Below are positions 56,785 to 64,000 of a stretch of DNA of 64,000 nt, one piece after another. The translations under genes and the position numbers were made by a program. Positions within the stretch are counted from its first letter, which is position 1; the number at the start of each line of letters is the position of its first letter. This DNA is from Cerrena zonata (lineage: Eukaryota; Basidiomycota; Agaricomycetes; Polyporales; Cerrenaceae). The stretch is from positions 1,116,001 through 1,180,000 of the forward strand of contig JASBNA010000005.1 in the NCBI GenBank assembly GCA_038087015.1. The letters run 5' to 3'. A model generated the notes under the pieces. It ran no database searches, was not told where the DNA came from, and saw nothing but the letters and a program-made list of their open reading frames with translations.

Positions 56785-57949
56785 ATGGGTATTGGTACTT
56801 TCTTGATCGCATTTGCCACACTCGTCTCTATTGCATTTGGTAACGTTACTCCCCGGAAGGTTTACAATGTCGCTGTGAGTAATCGGGTCGGGGCTCTGGA
56901 GTTCGTCCCAAAACAGATAATGGCAAACCCAGGAGACCAAATCCACTTCCAATTGTAACTGTGTTTCTTTCATTATTCGTTCCTAGAGTGCTAATCAATA
57001 CGGCATTTCAGTTGGCCAAAGGTAAATTCCCCTAAGGTATCCCTTACTTCGCCCATTCTAACACACGCAATCAGTGCCATTATGTCACCCAGTCGTCTTT
57101 CGCAAATCCTTGCACGAAGCTCACAAATGGGTTTGATACGGGGTTGTATGTCGGCTCAACCAGTGTCCTCCTAGCTTGCTGACTCCTATCACATAGTGTC
57201 CCTGTACTCGCAAGTCAACGAGTTCCCACCAAAATTCCCTATAAAGTATTCGAAGTCACCGACACAAAACCTAGATGGTTCTACTGTCGCCAAGCAAATT
57301 ACTGTAGCAAAGGTGTGGATCTCTATAGCTTTCTAGTTAGCTTCTAGCTGAAATCAAGTCCAGGAATGGTATTTGCAGTAAACCCCACGAACGCGTACTT
57401 CGATAAGTTCCAATCCAAAGCGATCGATCAAGCCGGGATTTCAGCAAAGAACGTCTCCAGTAATATTTCAGTCAGACCCAAAGTCTGTTCACCAAGGGAC
57501 ATAGCGAAATCAGCGCTTCTTGATGAGGAAGGTCCCGTTAACGGAATCTTCACTTGTAAATATTCATATGCGGGAACCTGTCAATATCAGGTAAGTATTT
57601 ATTCCCTATAATGCGAAACTGACTAGTAACCTTGCCCCAGGATGGCAGACTACATTCTGGTTCGAAATACTGCCCGCCCCAGACCAGTGGTCCCAGCGAC
57701 GTGACCGGTGAACTTGGCGACGATGACGACGATATCCAACCGATAGACTTCTCGACGTTACTCAGGAATAGCTGGATCATCATCGGTCTCCTTGCAAGCG
57801 TTTTCTTGCTGTCAGTTAGCTTCGTAACGGCTATCTTGGTACGCCGGAGACGACAGCGCCGTGATTTTGCATATTCAAAGGTGTCTATGCCGAAGGTGAT
57901 CCAGGATGAAGAAAAGCCAATGACAAGTAAGCAATACAGCGATATCTAA
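56785..57949 (+). CDS. Cupredoxin-type extracellular protein with C-terminal transmembrane helix, tandem copy 1
   Basis: Cell-surface protein with signal peptide (M-G-I-G-T-F-L-I-A-F-A-T-L-V-S-I-A-F-G), a cupredoxin-like domain and a membrane anchor. The domain reads F-V-P-K-Q-I-M-A-N-P-G-D-Q-I-H-F, then F-W-P-K (F/W-P-K on a 10-nt micro-exon at 57012-57021), C-H-Y-V-T-Q-S-S-F-A-N-P-C (the blue-copper-type His and Cys positions), and R-W-F-Y-C-R-Q-A-N-Y-C with G-M-V-F-A-V-N-P. After an acidic linker (G-D-D-D-D-D) comes one helix (W-I-I-I-G-L-L-A-S-V-F-L-L-S-V-S-F-V) and a basic cytosolic stop-transfer R-R-R-R-Q-R-R. All seven or so joints are in phase. Copper binding is inferred from the family; many fungal members lack metal. 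Confidence 0.85.
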
Positions 57950-58979
57950 TCATTGGGTAGTAATTATAGTTTGCTGTAACATATCACTTTTCTTTTTTGC
58001 GCATTATACATGATCGTAGAGAATAGTTGATCGCTTTCAAGTGTACTATTGGTGCCTGGTTGTTTGGACGCAATTTCCATTTTCAATCTTTCAAATTTCG
58101 TGTCACAGCATTCAACTCGGTATTATCTCTGATGTTGAACATAACTCTCGAACATCTATATTGCAACGACACATCCTAGAGCCTAAGGCCTGAGTAAGTG
58201 AGCGCATGATGCATGAACGTTTGAACCACGGACCGGGTTTCGAATTTTTGTCACCTTGTCAATATTGACGCCGATGCCTTATTGGTCCAGGAAACAAAAT
58301 CACCCTCTACTCACACCTACACCATCGCCTTTTCGGGCCCAGTATCTTCTTCTTGAACACACATGGGAACTGTGTAGATTTGCTGCATAACGATTGGTTC
58401 ATGCGGATCTGAATCTTGTTCGGTGGAAAGGGGTTAACACAGCCCCCATTTAAGTTTGGAACAACAACAACGCAAGTTACCGGCAAGGTAGTACTAAATT
58501 GGTCGTAACTCTTGATAAAGACGGGGTATGGCCCTTCATGAACAATACATCCCACCAGTGCTTCTACGAAATAGAGTTCTGTTCGTCTTGAAGGCTATGA
58601 AACAGATTCTTTTGTGCAGGGTATAGGGTCATGCAGCCTCAGGCTGAGCGGAGTACCACTACTCACTGGAACTGGATAATTTCCCCCATTATCACCGACA
58701 GGTACGTTCTGAAACATTGGTTAGTTCTAATCGCCACGCAATGTCTCATTTGAAATTTGTCACTCAACTCTCGAACTAGCACTGGCTTCCTGAAGTTTGG
58801 GCTCGTTGACTGGCATGATGGCATCGGATTCGGGAACTCCGGACGGCCCTCTTGTTCGTTCCAAATACAAAAGGCGAGTTTCAGACGTCTGATGACTTGT
58901 CCATCTTTCCTTTTTACTTCATTTCCGTCTCTCTCCCTATCTTATCCCCTCTGCCTTTACGACTTCTTGCTTATCCAGT
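57950..58979. other. Intergenic between the cupredoxin paralogues
   Basis: No gene supported. Contains the second copy of the upstream segment (near 58550-58600). A minus-strand open stretch at 58555-58307 weakly resembles one at 56633-56355 in the matching position of copy 1 but has no recognised domain. Confidence 0.45.
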
Positions 58980-60446
58980 ATGGGCCTTGTTAGCTTGTTA
59001 GTTGCGCTTGCACCCCTCGTCTCCACTGCACTTGGTATCTCTGTGAATGTGCATGTCAGTGATCATGACGGGAATCTAGTTTTCCATCCCAACTACGTAT
59101 GGGCGAACCCTGGAGACCAAGTCCGTTTTCGATTGTAAGTGTCCGCTATCGGTGTAACGTCCCCCAACCTAACTGATGGGTAATCGTTGTTTTAGTTGGC
59201 CAAAGGTTGCTTATAATTGCTTTGGAGATCCCGGTCCTACTCTGACGTATGACATAAAATATTAGAACCACACTGTTACACAGTCATCATTTGCCTCACC
59301 ATGTGTGAAGCTTGCAGATGGGTTCGACACAGGCTTGTACGTCTACACCTCAGTCGAGTATCCCACGCACGTCCTAAAAGCTTCTCTTTATCTCTTTAGC
59401 GTGCCTGTTTCCCAAGCCCAATCTGACAGTCACAATCGCCCATCGAGGACATTCAATGTGACCGATACCAGTCCCAAATGGTTCTATTGTCAGCAGAAAG
59501 GACACTGTGGATCAGGTGTGTATACGTCTGTATTTCATCTCCTGACTTTCGACTGACAGCGACGTGCCAAGGCATGGTTTTCGCAATTAATCCCAAAGAT
59601 GGCCAATTCGATACCTTTAAAGCTAGCGCCATTCAGCAAAATGGTACTTCAGCCACGAATAGCAGCAGTTCGGCCACTCCACAAGCTTGCGCACCGGCAG
59701 ACGACTCAAATTCGCCTCTACTCAACGAAAGTGGTCTCGTTGGCGGATTCTTTACCTGTCTTTACCAATCCGCCGGAACTTGCCAGTACTTTGTTGTAAG
59801 CATGGAATCGAAGCAAGTACGGATGTAACTTGAATAACCGATATCTTTCTCAGGATGGCTCGTTCTCTTCTGGTGCAAGCACGTGTCCTGATAAGATTCC
59901 CGGTCAACAAGGCCTAGCTAGCAACTCTACTTCTACAAGCACAGGTAGCCAGTGCCCTAGTACGGATCAGCAACAATCATCCTTGACTAGCGAGACGGAC
60001 GTCAGCGGAGGATTTGTCGCCTGCACCTACCCTACCGCAAGAATTTGCACGTACTTTAAAGCTGTCAGCACTATTATATTTCCCTCTGGTTTTAATAATT
60101 ATAATGACAACATCTACAGGACGGATCATTCTCTTCTGGAAGCAGCGACTGTCCAGCTAAGATCACTGGCTCGTCCTTGAGTACCAGTAACACGTCCGGT
60201 GCCCTTGCAGACAGCGATACTTCTAGCTCTACGAACCTCTCTACCCTCGTCAGGAATAGTTGGATAATCCTCGGTCTCACCGCAGGTATCCTAGTCCTTT
60301 TGGTCGTGTTCGCGGTTATCACCATTGTCGGCCGAAAGGGCCTCCGCGGTCGTGAGGCCAAATACTCGAAGGTGTCTGTACCAAAGGGATTCCAAGACGA
60401 AGAGGAATCGATGACACACAAGCGATACGACGAGTCGGATATCTGA
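58980..60446 (+). CDS. Cupredoxin-type extracellular protein with C-terminal transmembrane helix, tandem copy 2
   Basis: Paralogue of the upstream gene with the same exon layout, including the 10-nt micro-exon (59196-59205) for F-W-P-K. Signal peptide M-G-L-V-S-L-L-V-A-L-A-P-L-V-S-T-A-L-G; cupredoxin core F-H-P-N-Y-V-W-A-N-P-G-D-Q-V-R-F, N-H-T-V-T-Q-S-S-F-A-S-P-C and K-W-F-Y-C-Q-Q-K-G-H-C with G-M-V-F-A-I-N-P. It differs by an extra Ser/Thr-rich, cysteine-containing unit: the block G-G-F-F-T-C-L-Y...C-Q-Y-F-V-D-G-S-F-S-S-G is followed by a second G-G-F-V-A-C-T-Y...C-T-Y-F with another D-G-S-F-S-S-G. The membrane helix (W-I-I-L-G-L-T-A-G-I-L-V-L-L-V-V-F-A-V-I) and the tail S-K-V-S-V-P-K-G-F-Q-D-E-E match copy 1. 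Confidence 0.85.
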
Positions 60447-61106
60447 TTGACTCGGTGATGATATTTCTTCCTTTCGGTTTTCTTTGTTGTGTTTCTCTAT
60501 TTCTCTTTGTATTTTATGTGTACCACTCACGGACTTCTAATTATTCAATATACTATGGGATAAACTAACACAACGGGCTCCAAAACAGCTTGGACACAAT
60601 GGTTGATTACTCGCCCGGCGTATTATTAAGGGTATGTGCTAGTGACCAGTGACTTTATAAGGTCAATCATTTTCGTATTAGAAGCAGAGTAGTCACTCAT
60701 GCCGACCTCTATCTCACCAAGCTCCTTCCATCATGGTGCAGGAAGAGTGTAATTTGCATGATATAAATAGTATTAGACAATGTAGCCCCATAAATTCCAA
60801 ATCGATATGGTGTCAAGCACGTTAGATACCTTGATAATTTCCAACCTGTATTTTCTAGAGGGATCATTCTTCGCACACAGGTAATATATCGTTCAAGCAA
60901 ATATATATTCTTTCCGTCTTTGACTTGCCCAAAAGAACAATGGAAATGCAGACAATAGTATTAGTACGCGCATGTGACGCCCTCATTTACGCGTGGCACG
61001 TGGAAGTGGCGCATCGCTACTCAGTCTTGAAAGTGTTTGAGTCTTTATTAGCTACTACATAACTTACTACGACAGCAGCTATATCTCGCCGTCATCGTCT
61101 TCAACG
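60447..61106. other. Intergenic, no gene seen
   Basis: 3' region of cupredoxin gene 2 and promoter of the acidic-protein gene. AT-rich near 60740-60920; no coding signal. Confidence 0.5.
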
Positions 61107-64000
61107 ATGGCAATGTCGCGTGCGACATCGGGGTACCCTAGAGTACCACATACTACACCCGCCTCTCTCAGACCTCCAATCCAGAATCCATTTGAGAAGC
61201 TCACAGCACCAGAGTTCGACGCGTTCATAGGTGATATCACAGGAAGACTTAGGCGTGCTTTAGGAAGAGAGGAACCTCTTTCATCTATATCTCACCCTTC
61301 TGAAGTCCGAAAACTTCCGGCCCCTGGCGATCTGTCCGTTGACGACGACGAAGCGGCAAACGATTCATTTGCTGAAGTCAAAGCAAGACGTGCTGCCAAA
61401 GGAAAGGAAAGGGCTATTGACTACGAAGAAGATGATGAGGAGGAAGAATCTAGTGTCGAGTTTGGCTCGGGGGAGGAATACGCAGAGGAAGAAGGAGAAG
61501 ACGAGCAAGAGGCGGAATCATCTATGGCTCAATGGAATCGCTTGAACGAATACGACGATGATGAGGCTGACTCGGACGAAGACTCAGATGACATCGAACA
61601 GCCTGTTAATGGTCACGACGAGGTGATCGAGATATTGTCAGACTCAGACGAAGAGGAGGCTGCTGCCCCTGTCCGGATTGGTCCACCGAATGCCTCACAA
61701 CGTCAAGTCTACCGGGGCGAGGCAGAAGAAGAGGAGGATTACGAAGAAGATGAGCTGCGGAGTAGTCCTCCTGCTCCTGGAATTAGTGAACATGACATCG
61801 GTTATCGAATCCAGCGTGCTGAAGCGGATGAGGAAGAGTTTGACGAGGAGAAAATAGATGAAGGTATGTCTATGTAAGACGGAGCCCCCTCTCAAACCAA
61901 CTAATATCTCTACAGATACCACTCAGGAAGCGGATGTACCAGACGTAGATATCCCTAACCCATGGAAGGGTCCTGAAACATACGCCGAAGACTATTATTC
62001 CGGTGGGGACGTACTCCCAAACCCTTCCCAGGTTAACAATGCCCATATATTGCAAGGCGAATACGACGAGGGTAAACCTTGCTATCAATTGCGTCCTAAC
62101 GTATACTGACTACAATCTTCTTATAGAAGAATTTCCTCCCCGCAACCAAGACACAAGAGATGACGATGTAGATATTTCCGATCCATGGGAGGGTCCTCGT
62201 ACATTCGCAGAAGATTTCTATTCAGGTGGCGAATTACGCGACGACCCATCGATACTTACACCCTCACATATCACCCCTCGACTTACGCCACAATCTCAAG
62301 GCCAGAAATCTCAAGAGCCAGAAATCATCAGCATCGACGACTCAGATGATGAGGAAGTTGAGGAGAGACGTTCTGGAACTCGTTCTCCTGTGCGGGAGGA
62401 AGACTTTGATGAATCAAGCATAAATGACCTCTACGCCGAACTTGACGAGGACGATGGTAATGTCAAAGCTGCAACTTCTTCTGTTAGAAACGCCTCTCCA
62501 CCTCATATGCCTCACGAGCGAGCAGCTGAGCCACCCGTCGCTGCACCGACTGGTCATGTTGATTGGAATTACCCTCCTGCATTCCCTGGAAAGGTAGCTT
62601 CGAAGTCTGGACACATCAAGACTCCTGAGGAACCTGTTGCTAACTCAGATCTAATCGAGCCTGGGCACGAACTAGAACTAGAACACCAACACCAAGAGGT
62701 GGAGGAAGACGACGAGGACGAGCTCAAGCAGCAAGAGCCTGAGATATTGGAGATCAGCGATGATGAGGAGGACGATGTTGGTCCTGCACCGCTGAGTACT
62801 AGCGATCTCGTTATCCCCGACGACCATGATGAGGGAGAAGCTGCTGAGGACGACGGGAACGACCAGCTGGGTAATGATGACCTCTATGTCGATCCCACTG
62901 ATGTGGTTACCACTGCCGCCAGTGAGAATGCACTTCCGGAAGTTGAGACCACTCAAGCCGATGGTATGCTCTCGCTACGTTATTTCATGATTGTGTCTTG
63001 ATATCTGACAAAAATATGGATTACCTTCTATTTACCCAGACGAGTCGATTTACGCCGAACTCGAGATGCTGTTTCCTCTGGATGTCGATTACAGTCACTC
63101 TCAAGTCGATTACGACGTGATTCATTTCCTAGATGGAATGGTGGCTAGACACAATGCTCTTCAAGAGAATGACAAGTCATTTGAGGAACAAGTGATTTCT
63201 ACAACTCAGGACATGTTACAAGTTCAGTCCCAACATGTTGACGGCATTGGTAACCAAGCAGAAGCTGGTGCCCAAAATCTTCTTACCGAGTCTACTGCTA
63301 CAACTGAAGTCCTCGGAGAAGATATCTCCAATGTTGCAGAAAGGTCTGACGCACCAGCGATGACTCTCGTAGAGGTTAGTTTATTCTACGGTTGCCCCGG
63401 TTTTATTCCGAATCTTAATCATTCACCTTATAGGAATCAGACGTCCCTTCTCTTGAGAAGTCGGTGCCTGTCGAGCCCGCAGTCGAATATGCTGATGCCT
63501 CAATGGATCCAGAGGCATCTGTCTCTGAAGAGCATGGTACTTTCACTATGCCGGAGGACCTACCTAAAGAAGACGATGCGGTATACTTCGTTACCGAGAT
63601 TGGAGAAACCATCATTATAGACCCGACACTTGGTGCTGACGACGCTGTCACCGTTGGTAGCGAGTTTGTAGCTTCGCCAGCCGACTTCTCAGTCGAAGAA
63701 CCTATCACAGAAGGACGAAGAACAGAGGTGAGATTCACGATGTGATCTTACTCCCCCCATTGTTTAAGCATTCATTGTATTATAGGAGCCAGACTTCATT
63801 GTAACTTCTATCACTGCGACACCTGCTCCGGAGTCTGCCCCCAGTACGGAATCGGCCGACGCTATCTCAGCGATTCAAGAAATTGCTTCAGAGGATTCGG
63901 GTCTGAGGTATGTCCTCGCTGATGCAGAAAGCGAAGACGAACGTCCTCGCCGTCATCGGCCGCACCTCGTTCATACTCCTCGTTCGTCTAGAACAAATGT
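61107..64000 (+). CDS. Highly acidic protein with duplicated module and SUMO-interaction-like motifs, 3' end outside window
   Basis: Exons 61107-61863, 61916-62071, 62127-62963, 63040-63374, 63434-63727 and 63786 onward, all in phase. After a short Pro-rich and Arg-containing N-terminus (F-D-A-F-I-G-D-I-T-G-R-L-R-R-A-L-G), the protein is dominated by Asp/Glu runs, so probably disordered and nuclear. Three hydrophobic cores flanked by acidic/serine residues resemble SUMO-interacting motifs: V-I-E-I-L-S-D-S-D-E (residues 173-182), E-I-I-S-I-D-D-S-D-D and E-I-L-E-I-S-D-D-E-E. A module of about 20 residues is duplicated on exons 2 and 3 (D-V-D-I-P-N-P-W-K-G-P-E-T-Y-A-E-D-Y-Y and D-V-D-I-S-D-P-W-E-G-P-R-T-F-A-E-D-F-Y, each followed by S-G-G). 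Function unknown. Confidence 0.8.

Noticed and set aside
1..64000. tRNA, rRNA, CRISPR array or complete transposon
   Set aside because: No cloverleaf-like box A/B pair, rRNA core, spaced repeats, transposase motif or long terminal repeat was recognised by eye; a tRNAscan or repeat search could still find a diverged one.

Overview
This is a 64 kb stretch of nuclear DNA from a filamentous basidiomycete, most likely an agaricomycete. Nearly every gene is split by many GT-AG introns of about 40-75 nt. The families are typical of mushroom-forming fungi: a WSC-domain copper radical oxidase, DUF6533-type multi-pass membrane proteins, a basidiomycete BTB protein, F-box and SAP/ankyrin proteins, and cupredoxin-like surface proteins. 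I saw no bacterial operons, CRISPR arrays, tRNA or rRNA genes, and no intact transposon. All exon models are hand-made from splice consensus, reading frame and family knowledge. No database search was run.

Left part (1-25 kb), mostly accessory genes: the 5' portion of a WSC copper radical oxidase (minus), a 341-residue protein with twin Cx3C motifs (minus), three tandem paralogous membrane-protein genes (plus, 6.5-11.8 kb), a BTB protein (minus), a broken cupin gene (plus), N-acetylglucosamine kinase (minus), a GH35 beta-galactosidase with two micro-exons (minus), and an MFS transporter of the allantoate/nicotinate permease type (plus). Five of these loci (the oxidase, membrane copies 1 and 3, the cupin and the MFS gene) carry frame-breaking single-base changes.

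Middle (25.7-47.7 kb), mostly housekeeping: microbial-type poly(ADP-ribose) glycohydrolase (minus), two tandem D-2-hydroxyacid dehydrogenases (plus), a coiled-coil protein (plus), an F-box protein (minus) divergent from a SAP/F-box-like/ankyrin protein (plus), a coiled-coil protein of unknown role (minus) divergent from HRD3/SEL1L of ER-associated degradation (plus), a DEK_C/SWIB chromatin protein (plus), a protein-prenyltransferase alpha-repeat protein (minus), and a TmpA/TmpB-like membrane protein (minus). I could read all of these without a frame break once splice sites were chosen carefully.

Right part (47.7-64 kb): a gene-poor 4 kb with a diverged duplicated segment, oligoribonuclease REXO2 (minus, micro-exons), a HAD-family phosphatase (plus), two tandem cupredoxin-type surface proteins sharing a 10-nt micro-exon (plus), and the 5' part of a very acidic protein with a duplicated module and three SUMO-interaction-like motifs (plus), cut by the window end.

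Functional threads: extracellular oxidation and sugar use (copper radical oxidase, GH35, GlcNAc kinase, sugar or organic-acid transport), protein quality control and ubiquitin (HRD3, F-box), ADP-ribose and RNA turnover (PARG, REXO2). The most unusual signals are the run of micro-exons, the open but out-of-frame patches in the MFS and first membrane-protein gene, and the confinement of frame lesions to accessory genes in the first 25 kb.
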